A stretch of 14,585 bases of DNA, taken from assembly GCA_003151375.1 (NCBI GenBank), contig PLXI01000129.1:8986-23570 (forward strand). Reading direction: 5' to 3'. The stretch comes from Hyphomicrobiales bacterium (GTDB lineage Bacteria > Pseudomonadota > Alphaproteobacteria > Rhizobiales > Aestuariivirgaceae). Each line of letters opens with the position of its first letter. Within the stretch, counting starts at the first letter, position 1. Positions 1 through 7,700 of the stretch are shown piece by piece. Made by a program: the position numbers and the translations under genes. The notes under the pieces are model-generated. The model searched no databases, was not told where the DNA came from, and saw only the letters and a program-made list of their open reading frames with translations.

Positions 1-160
1 CTCTCGTGAAATTCGCTTCTACATGCCCATGATGATGTGGATGTTGCATAATCTGAGGCTTAAACACGCGCATCCCAAAACGACCGAAGGCTTTTGAACG
101 CGCATAGAAGCGGCGCTCACTGGCGATAGTATTAGATGCTTTGGTTTGAGCGCGGGGCAT
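1..160 (-). CDS. AraC-family (MelR-like) transcriptional regulator, N-terminal fragment
   Basis: Reading the minus strand from an ATG at 160-158 gives 53 codons without a stop, running off the left edge. The product begins MPRAQTKASN and contains RVFKPQIMQ followed by HPHHHGHVEANF. A His-rich stretch with HGHVE and a following aromatic residue is the sugar-sensing cupin entry of MelR/RhaS-type AraC regulators; E. coli MelR has the similar HWHGQVEVN. The DNA-binding helix-turn-helix half lies outside the window. It is divergent from the alpha-galactoside transport operon, the usual place for its local activator (compare agpT of Sinorhizobium meliloti). No strong ribosome binding site precedes the ATG, and an in-frame ATG at codon 31 is a less likely start because it would remove conserved sequence. 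The frame and motif are seen directly; the role as operon activator is inferred from position. Confidence 0.72.
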   Translation of the reverse strand, partial: MPRAQTKASNTIASERRFYARSKAFGRFGMRVFKPQIMQHPHHHGHVEANFTR

Positions 161-297
161 TAATTCAAAATCCAAATCTTAAGAACTAGGAATTGTTATT
201 GCGGAAACGGGATTGCCGCAAGCCCCAATTTGCGTGAACCTAAGAGCATGGAGAGTTGCGAAAGCTTTCCGTCAAAAATGAATTTGGGAGGATTTAG
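161..297. promoter_or_regulatory. Divergent control region between the AraC-type regulator and the agp-like operon
   Basis: These 137 bases separate the starts of two divergent genes and must hold the promoters for both. No convincing sigma-70 -35/-10 pair stands out. The region does contain several TTGC-centred boxes and one inverted repeat, listed separately. A strong ribosome binding site, GGGAGG at 286-291, lies six bases before the agpA-like ATG at 298 and supports that start. Confidence 0.6.
199..265. repeat. Cluster of TTGC-NNN-AA(C/G) boxes, including an inverted repeat (199-221); possible operators
   Basis: TTGCGGAAAC (199-208), TTGCCGCAAG (213-222) and TTGCGTGAAC (230-239) share the pattern TTGC-NNN-AA(C/G); TTGCGAAAGC (256-265) is a weaker fourth copy. 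The first two overlap a 6-base inverted repeat, TTGCGG at 199-204 and CCGCAA at 216-221, with an 11-base spacer. AraC-family proteins usually bind tandem direct repeats upstream of the promoter, which fits the placement. The boxes are short and could be chance, so a regulatory role is only a suggestion. Confidence 0.3.
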
Positions 298-2370
298 ATG
301 AAAACTGTAACGGGCCTCATGGCCGCGATGCTGGCGCTTGGCGTTTCAGCCACAACGGTGAAAGCCGATGCTGTGCCAGATGCGCCGAAGTTTGACGCAC
401 AAGGCAAAGTCACAATGGTCGGCGTTGGTGACATTCTCGAATACAAGGCTCTGCCTTCATATAATGAGCCTGACTTCGTAAAAGCTTTAGAAAAAGACGG
501 CAAGTTGCCGGCATTAAAAGACCGCCTGCCGAAAGAACCAATGGTTTATAAAACTGGCAATATGAAAGACGGCATCGGCGTGTATGGCGATGTAATGCGC
601 CATGTGATCGGCGGCCGTCCTGACGGTTGGAATTATTCGGCTGGTCAAAGTCAAGGCTGGGGCGGCATTGATATTGGATTGTCGGAATGCCTGACCCGCA
701 CCGGGCCACTGTTCCAAGTTAAGGCTGAAGAGCTTCAACCGCTGCCAAACCTCGCCAAGAGCTGGGATTGGTCGAAGGATGGTATGGAACTTACCATGCA
801 TCTGATTGAAGGTGCTAAATGGTCTGACGGCGTACCTTTCTCAGCAGATGACGTGATGTTCTATTGGGAAAAGAACGTGCTCGACACCAATGTTCACCCC
901 CTGAATGGTGCCAACCCCGGCACGTTTGGCGAAGGCACCACGCTTGAGAAAGTTGATGCCAATACCATTAAGTGGTCGTTCAAGACGGCGTTCCCAACCC
1001 AGGTTCTCTACGCCATGGCCTATGGCACCTTCTGCCCGGGCCCTGCGCATATCTTGGCACCACAGCATCCTGCTAATTCCAAGAACACCTATGACGAATA
1101 TAAGAATGCCTTCCCTCCAACTTATAGCAATATGCCAACAATGGGCGCTTGGGTGGAAGTGGATTACAAACCAGACAACATCATCGTTTTGCGCCGCAAT
1201 CCCTATTACTGGAAAGTGGACGAGAAGGGCAACCAACTGCCATACTTGAACGAAATGCAATACCGCCTTTCCACATGGGCAGACCGCGATGTGCAAACCA
1301 TAGCAGGCTCAGGCGATTTCTCGAACCTCGAGCAACCTGAAAATTTTGTTGAAAGCTTGAAGAAGTCGGCTGATCCAGCAGCGCCTGCGCGGTTGGAATT
1401 TGGCCAGCGCACCATCGGCTATGCCTTGGAATTCAACTATTCTGCCAATGGCTGGGGCGATACCGATGCCAACAGTGTTGCTGTTCACAATCTGAACCGC
1501 GACCTGAACTTCCGCAAAGCTGTAACCTCGATGTTGGATCGTCAGCGCTTGGGTGAATCTCTGGTGAAGGGCCCCTTCACTGCGATCTATCCTGGTGGTC
1601 TCTTTCCTGGGACCAGTTTTTATGACAAGGCCTCAACCGTCTATTATCCCTTCAACGTCGATGCTGCCAAGGCTGATTTGGCTGCAACTGGCCTGAAAGA
1701 TACTGATGGCGATGGCATCGTCAATTTCCCGAAGGACGTAAACGGCGGCAAGAACGTGGAAATCACGGTGCTGGGCAATGCCGATTACCAGTCTGACAAG
1801 TCGCTGGTTGACGGCGTTGTCGCCATGGGCGAAAAGGTTGGGCTGCGGGTGATCCCCAAGCTGCTTTCCGGCAAAGACCACGACGCGGCGCGTGATGCCG
1901 GCAAATATGATTGGGAAGTTCTGCGTCAATCATCAGAAATGGTCACGGCCGTTCAGCAAACCGATCACTTGGCTCCTATTGGCCCCAACACCACCGACTT
2001 CCACAAGGCTGGGGCTGATGGCAAGGTTGACCTGATGGACTTCGAGCAAAAGCTTGTTGATATCGTCAACAAGTTCATCGGTGCAAAGGATTCCAAGGAC
2101 CGCGTTGCGTTGATGAAGGAGTTCCAGAAGATCTCGACAGAGAACGTCTACAAGGCGGGCCTGACGGTTTATCCTGGCGCACTCATGATCAACAAGCGCT
2201 TTGCCAACGTGGCACCTGGTGCTCCAATCTTCATGTATAACTGGGCCGAAGATAACATCATCCGTGAGCGGGTGTTTGTGCCGAAGGACAAGCAATCCAA
2301 GAATGAGCTGTTCCCCGACACTCTTCCTGGTAAGCCTGGCTCAGCTCCTGGCGAAGGCTTGGTGAAGTAA
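298..2370 (+). CDS. agpA: Oligosaccharide (alpha-galactoside) ABC transporter substrate-binding protein, SBP family 5
   Basis: This is the periplasmic binding protein that captures the sugar for the importer encoded next door. The 690-residue product starts with a Sec signal peptide (MK, a hydrophobic stretch to about residue 20, then a likely cut after VKA at 21-23). The family 5 (OppA/DppA) signature is clear at about 169-191: LIEGAKWSDG followed by VPFSADDVMFYW. An acidic DTDGDG loop at 468-473 resembles an EF-hand-type calcium loop, though position 12 is not acidic. At 690 residues it is longer than peptide-binding OppA/DppA (about 535-545), as expected for the oligosaccharide branch typified by S. 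meliloti AgpA. GGGAGG six bases before the ATG fixes the start. It is the first gene of the operon and is followed by a strongly structured spacer, consistent with higher expression than the permeases. Family is certain; the alpha-galactoside ligand is inferred from the adjacent melA-like gene. Confidence 0.88.
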   Translation: MKTVTGLMAAMLALGVSATTVKADAVPDAPKFDAQGKVTMVGVGDILEYKALPSYNEPDFVKALEKDGKLPALKDRLPKEPMVYKTGNMKDGIGVYGDVMRHVIGGRPDGWNYSAGQSQGWGGIDIGLSECLTRTGPLFQVKAEELQPLPNLAKSWDWSKDGMELTMHLIEGAKWSDGVPFSADDVMFYWEKNVLDTNVHPLNGANPGTFGEGTTLEKVDANTIKWSFKTAFPTQVLYAMAYGTFCPGPAHILAPQHPANSKNTYDEYKNAFPPTYSNMPTMGAWVEVDYKPDNIIVLRRNPYYWKVDEKGNQLPYLNEMQYRLSTWADRDVQTIAGSGDFSNLEQPENFVESLKKSADPAAPARLEFGQRTIGYALEFNYSANGWGDTDANSVAVHNLNRDLNFRKAVTSMLDRQRLGESLVKGPFTAIYPGGLFPGTSFYDKASTVYYPFNVDAAKADLAATGLKDTDGDGIVNFPKDVNGGKNVEITVLGNADYQSDKSLVDGVVAMGEKVGLRVIPKLLSGKDHDAARDAGKYDWEVLRQSSEMVTAVQQTDHLAPIGPNTTDFHKAGADGKVDLMDFEQKLVDIVNKFIGAKDSKDRVALMKEFQKISTENVYKAGLTVYPGALMINKRFANVAPGAPIFMYNWAEDNIIRERVFVPKDKQSKNELFPDTLPGKPGSAPGEGLVK

Positions 2371-2413
2371 CCTCTCTTCCCTCCTTCCTTCCCTGTTTTT
2401 AGGGCGGGTCAAG

Positions 2414-2435
2414 GGCGATTTGTTCGCAATTCGCC
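2414..2435 (+). repeat. Hairpin with TTCG tetraloop (inverted repeat)
   Basis: GGCGA at 2414-2418 pairs with TCGCC at 2431-2435. After one T-T mismatch, TTG (2420-2422) pairs with CAA (2427-2429) around a TTCG loop. With one bulged G, AA at 2411-2412 can also pair with TT at 2436-2437. No T-run follows, so it is not a classical intrinsic terminator. Confidence 0.6.
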
Positions 2436-2437
2436 TT

Positions 2438-2494
2438 GGTGGGTTGGTTCAGTGAATTCAGTTTGCAAAACTGAGTTCGCTGATCCACCCTACC
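2438..2494 (+). repeat. Long near-perfect inverted repeat (RNA hairpin) in the agpA-agpB spacer
   Basis: The arms pair around a three-base loop, GCA at 2465-2467. Positions 2449-2464 pair with 2468-2483 without interruption (16 pairs, two of them G-U). After a T-T mismatch, 2445-2447 pair with 2485-2487, and after a T-C mismatch, 2438-2443 pair with 2489-2494. That gives about 25 pairs in 57 bases. No T-tract follows, so it is more likely an mRNA-stabilising or processing hairpin than a Rho-independent terminator. Spacer hairpins after the binding-protein gene are well known in ABC importer operons, such as the one between E. coli malE and malF. Confidence 0.75.
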
Positions 2495-2539
2495 GCGACT
2501 CTCCTTGCTTGCCGGGAGGGAGGGTTTTGGATTTATCTC

Positions 2540-3538
2540 ATGCTTCGTTTCCTCGCATACCGCATCCTCTCGGCCATCCCTGTGCTGTTTGTGATGACTA
2601 TTATTACCTTTGTCATCATCCACTCTACGCCGGGCGACTATGCTGATTATGTTGCCTCAATGCTGCGCAGCGAAGGCCATGCCTCCAACGAAGTGGCACA
2701 GGCGGCGGCAGTTCAGTTCCGCATAGATCACGGATTGAATGACCCTCTCATCATTCAATATTTTCGTTGGATTTGGGATATTCTGCATGGTGATTTTGGC
2801 ACCAGCTATTTTTTCAATAGTCCGATTTCTGAAGTCATTGCGCAACGCTTACCGCGCAGCCTTGCTCTGGTGATCACGGTTCACGTGCTCGGTACGATCA
2901 TCGGCGTTACATTTGGTATCATTGCCGCCACGCGGCAATATTCGTGGGTAGATAACCTTTTTTCCTTCATCGGTTTTCTTGGGATCAGCACACCGAAATT
3001 TCTTTTTGCGTTGGTTTTGATTTACATTCTCGCGTTTAAGATTGGTGTTCAAGAATTGGGTAGCTTCTATTCAACCTATTGGAGCTATCAACCGATGTCA
3101 TTCGGTAAGTTTTGGAATCTCATTCTACATGTGTGGCCGATCATTCTTGTCGGCGTGCTTAATGGTATCTCCTATAATATGCGCATGATGCGCGGTAATT
3201 TGCTCGACACCCTCAATGCTCAATATGTTGAAACTGCCAGAGCCAAGGGTTTGAGCAATACGATGGCAGTTCTTAAGCACGCCGTTCCCAACGCGCTTCA
3301 TCCGCTTGCTGCTTATCAAAGTGCTGTAATGCGCTATTTGATTGAAGGCGAGATTGAAACGTCCGTCATCTTTGGCATTCCAACCATTGGTGTTGCAATT
3401 GTTCTTTCGATGAGCATTGGCGATGTTCTCGTCACCGCCACTTTGATGTTAATGTTGGGGATATTGCAAATTGTGGGCAGCATACTTTCTGATCTCTTGC
3501 TGGCGTGGCTAGACCCGCGCGTGCGGTTGGGAACATGA
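2540..3538 (+). CDS. agpB: Oligosaccharide ABC transporter permease, DppB/OppB type
   Basis: This 332-residue inner-membrane protein forms one half of the translocation channel. It starts MLRFLAYRIL with a first membrane segment at about 9-28, the typical DppB/GsiC beginning, then a periplasmic stretch with DILHGDFGTSYFF (80-92). Further hydrophobic segments lie at about 107-131, 140-165, 196-213 and 298-322. The cytoplasmic EAA loop that contacts the ATPase is at about 231-253 (ETARAKGLSN, then HAVPNAL), and the end LDPRVRLGT is classic for the family. The Shine-Dalgarno is weak (GGA eight bases before the ATG) and lies beside the structured spacer. Its stop overlaps the start of the next permease. 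Transporter class is certain; the substrate is inferred from the operon. Confidence 0.88.
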   Translation: MLRFLAYRILSAIPVLFVMTIITFVIIHSTPGDYADYVASMLRSEGHASNEVAQAAAVQFRIDHGLNDPLIIQYFRWIWDILHGDFGTSYFFNSPISEVIAQRLPRSLALVITVHVLGTIIGVTFGIIAATRQYSWVDNLFSFIGFLGISTPKFLFALVLIYILAFKIGVQELGSFYSTYWSYQPMSFGKFWNLILHVWPIILVGVLNGISYNMRMMRGNLLDTLNAQYVETARAKGLSNTMAVLKHAVPNALHPLAAYQSAVMRYLIEGEIETSVIFGIPTIGVAIVLSMSIGDVLVTATLMLMLGILQIVGSILSDLLLAWLDPRVRLGT

Positions 3539-4692
3539 GAATGGGCGATGATATCTTTGCGCCATTTGTGAAACAAGAAGATGCGGCTTATCTTGATGCA
3601 GCGCCAGCGTCTGGGCGCTTTGCTAAGAATGAAGGCTATCTGCTCTTGGCTTGGCGCAAATTCCGCCGCTCAATTACGGGTATGATCGGCCTGACTTTAG
3701 TCACTTTACTTCTGCTGATGACGATTTTTGCGGACTTCGTAGTGCCTTCCGATCCTAAGGAACCAACACTGGCTTTCGCGCCGCCTGATCCGATCAGTTT
3801 TTTTAACAAGGAGGGGTTCACTTTACGACCACAAACATTTGCCGTTACGGAATCTGGCGAGCTCGATCCGGTGACTTTTCAGCCTCTCAACGGCCCAGAC
3901 TATGATCATCCACGGCCGATCAAATTCTTTGTTCAGGGGTATGCCTATCGCGCGTTGGGTCTTATTCCATCAACAACGCATCTTTTCGGGACTGATGACG
4001 GCCAACCTTTCCATATTCTCGGCACGGACAAGTTCGGGCTTGATATCTTCTCTCGTGGTATCATTGGTTCAAGGATTTCATTGACGATCGCTTTAATCAC
4101 GGTCACCTTTATCACCATCGTTGGCACATTGGTGGGTTTAACCTCCGGTTACTATGGTGGAGTGTTTGATCGTTGGTCGCAACGTATTGTAGATATTTTC
4201 TTCGCGCTGCCGCAACTGCCGCTCTATCTCGCATTGGCCGCTCTCATCCCTGCGACGGCACCAAGTTCAGTTTTTCTGGCATTTGTTGTGTGCGTTATGG
4301 CGGCGCTGAACTGGGCGGCGCTGTCGCGTGAGGTGCGCGGCAAAACTTTGGCGTTAGCGCGTATTGAATATGTGCGCGCGGCAGAAGCCGTTGGGGTAAC
4401 TGATAGGCGCATCATTCTGCGGCACATTCTTCCGAATGTTATCAGTCATGTGATTGTGTCCATAACCACTTGGATTCCACAAATTGTGCTGATTGAGTCC
4501 TTTCTCGGGTTCCTTGGATTTGCGGTAAAACCGCCACTGATTTCTTGGGGCATGATGTTGCAGGATTGTGCCAATTTTTCAGTATTGGGTTCTTATCCGT
4601 GGATTTTGTCGCCAGTTGCATTTGTGCTCATCACTGTATTTTCATTCAACGCATTGGGTGACGGCTTGCGCGATGCAGTTGATCCTTATTGA
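3535..4692 (+). CDS. agpC: Oligosaccharide ABC transporter permease, DppC/OppC type
   Basis: This is the second permease half, 385 residues from the ATG at 3535, which overlaps the preceding stop (ATGA). A second in-frame ATG at 3541 has better Shine-Dalgarno spacing (GGGA ending at 3532), so the true start may be two codons later. A GTG further upstream at 3505 would need a long overlap and is unlikely. After a cytoplasmic N-terminus and a membrane segment at about 49-69 comes a large periplasmic loop (about 70-160), longer than in peptide-type DppC (about 300 residues in all). The family motif LGTDKFGLDIFSRGIIGSR is at 162-180, the EAA loop at about 280-302 (VRAAEAVGVT, HILPNV), and the C-terminal signature FNALGDGLRDAVDP at 371-384. 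It heterodimerises with the DppB-type permease encoded upstream. The enlarged loop probably docks the large binding protein (inference). Confidence 0.87.
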   Translation: MRMGDDIFAPFVKQEDAAYLDAAPASGRFAKNEGYLLLAWRKFRRSITGMIGLTLVTLLLLMTIFADFVVPSDPKEPTLAFAPPDPISFFNKEGFTLRPQTFAVTESGELDPVTFQPLNGPDYDHPRPIKFFVQGYAYRALGLIPSTTHLFGTDDGQPFHILGTDKFGLDIFSRGIIGSRISLTIALITVTFITIVGTLVGLTSGYYGGVFDRWSQRIVDIFFALPQLPLYLALAALIPATAPSSVFLAFVVCVMAALNWAALSREVRGKTLALARIEYVRAAEAVGVTDRRIILRHILPNVISHVIVSITTWIPQIVLIESFLGFLGFAVKPPLISWGMMLQDCANFSVLGSYPWILSPVAFVLITVFSFNALGDGLRDAVDPY

Positions 4693-4700
4693 GGCGGATG

Positions 4701-6314
4701 ATGAAACAAAACGACATCATCCTCGAGGCTCGCAATATTAAAGTCACCTTCAAAGTGGAGGGTGGCACGGTTGAAGCCGTCAAAAACATGTCCTTTGCGC
4801 TGCGCAAAGGCGAGACAATTGCCATTGTAGGTGAAAGTGGTTCTGGTAAATCCGTCACCGCTCGTGCCGTCATGCGGCTTTTGTCGCGCCGCGCCACTTT
4901 AGGCGAGGACACATATATTAATATTGGTGGCCAAGATGTTGTGAAATTGCCGGAGCGCGAAATGCGCAAACTCCGCGGCAGTCGTATTTCGATGATTTTC
5001 CAAGAGCCGATGACGTCGCTCAATCCAGTATATACAGTGGGTTCGCAAATAGCCGAAGTGATCCGCATTCATAACAAGGTTACGCGCGCCGATGCCATGG
5101 CCAAGGCGCTCGCGCTGCTTGCAGAAGTACAAATTCCTGATCCTGAAGCTAGGTTGAAGCAATATCCGCATCAACTCTCGGGAGGACAGCGGCAACGTGT
5201 GATGATTGCCATGGCTTTGGCCAACAGGCCGGACATTTTAATCGCGGATGAGCCAACCACTGCACTTGATGTAACGGTGCAGGCACAAATCTTGAATCTG
5301 ATCAAAGACCTTAAGGCCAAATATGGTATGGCTGTAATTTTGATCACGCATGATTTGACTGTGGTGCGCCAATTCGCAGACCGGGTTTATGTAATGCAAC
5401 ATGGTGAGGTAAAGGAACACAACACCGCCGCGGCTTTGTTTAATAATCCACAACATCCATATACGAAGCGGCTAATGGCTTCAGACCCAAAGGGCATTGC
5501 CAAGCCCTTGGTTGGCAATCCGCCCGTTGTATTGTCTGGCAAAGATGTGCGGGTGACCTACACGTTAAAGAAGGGTGGGCTGTTTAATGCGGTCTATACC
5601 GATCTACAGGCTGTGGACGGTTTGAGCTTAGAGCTTAAACGTGGAGAGACACTTGGCCTTGTGGGGGAAAGCGGCTCGGGCAAAACCACATTTGGGCAAG
5701 CTTTAATTAGGCTTCTCAATCCGCAACAGGGCGAAATCACTTTTGATGGTGCCCGCATTGATGGATTGAAACGCGATCAGCTTCGTCCGTTTCGTGCGCG
5801 CATGCAAATTGTGTTTCAAGATCCGTTCTCATCGATGAACCCGCGCATGAATATTAGGCAGGTTATCGAAGAGGGCCTGATCGTCAACAAAATAGGCACA
5901 TCCGCACAACGGTTGGACGCTGTGCAAAAGGCGTTGGAAGATGCGGGCATGCCTACAAATATCCTCACACGTTTCCCACATGAGTTTTCTGGTGGGCAAC
6001 GTCAGCGTATCGCTATCGCACGCGCTATTGCATTGGAGCCAGAGTTTATTTTACTTGATGAACCAACGTCTGCGCTCGATTTATCAGTGCAAGCGCAGAT
6101 CATCGAGCTCTTGCGCAAATTGCAACGCGAACGCGGACTATCATATCTTTTCATCAGCCATGATCTTAAAGTTGTGCGCGCACTGTGCCACCGCGTAATC
6201 GTCATGCAGAACGGCAAAATTGTAGAACAGGGCATGGTTGCCGACGTGTTGAATAACCCACAAACCGAATATACAAAACGGCTGGTCAGTGCCGCTTTTA
6301 AAATTGCAGCATAG
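4701..6314 (+). CDS. agpD: Double-domain ABC transporter ATPase (DppD-DppF fusion type)
   Basis: This cytoplasmic ATPase powers the importer. One 537-residue chain carries both nucleotide-binding domains, as in GsiA/YejF. Domain 1: Walker A GESGSGKS (44-51), signature LSGGQRQR (159-166), Walker B ILIADE (179-184), H-loop His217. Domain 2: Walker A GESGSGKT (322-329), signature FSGGQRQR (429-436), Walker B ending LLDE (451-454), His487. Both sites keep every catalytic residue, so both should hydrolyse ATP. The peptide/nickel-class tail motif HPYTKRLMAS is at 252-261, with a related QTEYTKRL at 521-528. I chose the ATG at 4701 because AGGCGG lies just upstream; the ATG at 4698 or a TTG overlapping the previous stop are possible but poorer. 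It lies eight bases after agpC and nine before melA. Confidence 0.9.
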   Translation: MKQNDIILEARNIKVTFKVEGGTVEAVKNMSFALRKGETIAIVGESGSGKSVTARAVMRLLSRRATLGEDTYINIGGQDVVKLPEREMRKLRGSRISMIFQEPMTSLNPVYTVGSQIAEVIRIHNKVTRADAMAKALALLAEVQIPDPEARLKQYPHQLSGGQRQRVMIAMALANRPDILIADEPTTALDVTVQAQILNLIKDLKAKYGMAVILITHDLTVVRQFADRVYVMQHGEVKEHNTAAALFNNPQHPYTKRLMASDPKGIAKPLVGNPPVVLSGKDVRVTYTLKKGGLFNAVYTDLQAVDGLSLELKRGETLGLVGESGSGKTTFGQALIRLLNPQQGEITFDGARIDGLKRDQLRPFRARMQIVFQDPFSSMNPRMNIRQVIEEGLIVNKIGTSAQRLDAVQKALEDAGMPTNILTRFPHEFSGGQRQRIAIARAIALEPEFILLDEPTSALDLSVQAQIIELLRKLQRERGLSYLFISHDLKVVRALCHRVIVMQNGKIVEQGMVADVLNNPQTEYTKRLVSAAFKIAA

Positions 6315-6323
6315 GAGCTTCAC

Positions 6324-7700
6324 ATGAGTGCTAATCCCCGCATTGCCTTTATCGGCGCCGGTTCAACTGTTTTTATGAAGAATATCGTTGGTGATCTTTT
6401 GCAGCGTAAAGCGCTGACGGGTGCCACCATAGCACTGATGGATCTTAATCCTGAACGCCTGAAGGAATCAGAGATTGTTGCGGGTAAGATTATTTCAACG
6501 CTTGGCGTGAAAGCCAAATTGGAAACCCATTCCAATCAGCGCAAGGCTTTAGACAAAGCGGATTTTGTGGTCACGGCATTTCAAGTTGGTGGCTATGAGC
6601 CGTGCACTGTCACTGATTTCGAAGTGCCGAAAAAATATAAGCTACGCCAAACAATTGCAGACACGCTTGGTGTGGGCGGCATTATGCGCGGCCTTCGCAC
6701 TGTGCCGCATTTGTGGAGCATTTGCGCTGATATGATGGAAGTCTGCCCTAATGCCATTCTGATGCAATATGTGAATCCGATGGCCATTAACACTTGGGCC
6801 ATCTCTGAAAAATTCCCCAAGATTAAACAAGTTGGCCTGTGCCATTCTGTGCAAGGCACAGCCGATGAGTTGGCGCGTGACTTGGATATTCCAATTGGGG
6901 AAATTCGCTACCGCGCCGCTGGTATTAATCATATGGCGTTCTATTTACAGTTTGAACACCGCCAGAAAGATGGTTCGTATCGCAGCCTCTATTCTGATCT
7001 TCTCAAGGGCTACCGTGAAGGGCGCTTTCCCAAGCCGTCGAGCTGGAACCCTCGTTGCCCCAACAAAGTACGCTATGAAATGCTGACGCGGCTTGGTTAT
7101 TTCGTCACAGAAAGCTCTGAGCATTTCGCAGAATATACACCCTACTTCATCAAGGAGGGCCGTGAGGATTTAATCGAGAAGTTTGGCATTCCTCTTGATG
7201 AATATCCCAAGCGTTGTGTGGAACAGATCGCACGTTGGAAAAAACAAGCCGAGGAATATAAAAGTGCCGACAAGATCGAAGTGAAGGCAAGTCACGAGTA
7301 TGCGTCGTCCATTATGAACTCGGTTTGGACTGGCGAACCATCGGTTATCTATGGCAATCAGCGCAACAATGGTTGCATCACATCGCTGCCAGATAATTGC
7401 GCGACTGAGGTGCCTTGTTTGGTTGATGATCGTGGCATTCAGCCAACCTTCGTTGGTGCCCTGCCGCCGCAACTTACAGCACTCATTCGCACCAATATCA
7501 ATGTTCAGGAATTGACCGTGCGCGCACTTGTGGAAGAGAACCGCGAACATATCTATCACGCAGCTATGATGGATCCGCACACTGCAGCTGAACTTGATCT
7601 GCAACAAATCTGGGATTTAGTGGATGATCTTTTGGTTGCGCATGACAAGTGGTTGCCCGAGTTTGCACGGGTGCATAAGCCGATGAAAGCCGCGGAATGA
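6324..7700 (+). CDS. melA: Alpha-galactosidase, glycoside hydrolase family 4 (MelA)
   Basis: This 458-residue cytoplasmic enzyme hydrolyses alpha-galactosides such as melibiose through the GH4 mechanism: NAD+ transiently oxidises the sugar at C3, and a divalent metal plus a base eliminate the aglycone. It matches remembered E. coli MelA (451 residues) along its whole length. Landmarks are the NAD-binding FIGAGST (9-15), GGYEPCTVTDFEV (89-101), QTIADTLG (109-116), NPMA (151-154), GLCHSVQGTA (171-180) with metal-ligand Cys173, GINHMAFYL (200-208) with metal-ligand His203, TESSEHFAEYTPYF (262-275) and GEPSVIYGN near 345. AGGAG (6313-6317) overlaps the preceding stop and lies six bases before the ATG. 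The stop overlaps the start of the halogenase-like gene by four bases, implying coupled translation. Family and activity are strongly supported; exact oligosaccharide preference is unknown. Confidence 0.93.
   Translation: MSANPRIAFIGAGSTVFMKNIVGDLLQRKALTGATIALMDLNPERLKESEIVAGKIISTLGVKAKLETHSNQRKALDKADFVVTAFQVGGYEPCTVTDFEVPKKYKLRQTIADTLGVGGIMRGLRTVPHLWSICADMMEVCPNAILMQYVNPMAINTWAISEKFPKIKQVGLCHSVQGTADELARDLDIPIGEIRYRAAGINHMAFYLQFEHRQKDGSYRSLYSDLLKGYREGRFPKPSSWNPRCPNKVRYEMLTRLGYFVTESSEHFAEYTPYFIKEGREDLIEKFGIPLDEYPKRCVEQIARWKKQAEEYKSADKIEVKASHEYASSIMNSVWTGEPSVIYGNQRNNGCITSLPDNCATEVPCLVDDRGIQPTFVGALPPQLTALIRTNINVQELTVRALVEENREHIYHAAMMDPHTAAELDLQQIWDLVDDLLVAHDKWLPEFARVHKPMKAAE

Larger units (their letters stand above)
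2379..2524 (+). promoter_or_regulatory. Candidate structured RNA element between binding-protein and permease genes
   Basis: The 169-base spacer 2371-2539 has no gene. Its left end is a pyrimidine tract and its right end a purine tract: 2379-2389 (CCCTCCTTCCT) can pair with 2514-2524 (GGGAGGGAGGG) over 11 positions, nine Watson-Crick and two G-U. This helix would close a multibranch structure enclosing two local hairpins (2414-2435 and 2438-2494). The purine arm is the only strong Shine-Dalgarno-like sequence before agpB, but it ends 15 bases before the ATG; a weak GGA at 2529-2531 is better spaced. The element could stabilise the agpA mRNA end, limit read-through, or hold down translation of agpB. 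The pairing is read from sequence; the function is inference. Confidence 0.5.

Noticed and set aside
2411..2494. Rho-independent terminator after agpA.
   Set aside because: Both hairpins lack a following T-run and the downstream genes complete the same importer, so a full stop of transcription is unlikely; recorded instead as structured spacer RNA.
3505..3534. GTG start at 3505 for the second permease.
   Set aside because: It would overlap the first permease by 34 bases and add an atypical leader; the ATG at 3535 overlaps by four bases in the usual way.
4689..4700. TTG start at 4689 (or ATG at 4698) for the double ATPase.
   Set aside because: The AGGCGG ribosome binding site is best spaced for the ATG at 4701; TTG would be a rare start with no Shine-Dalgarno sequence.
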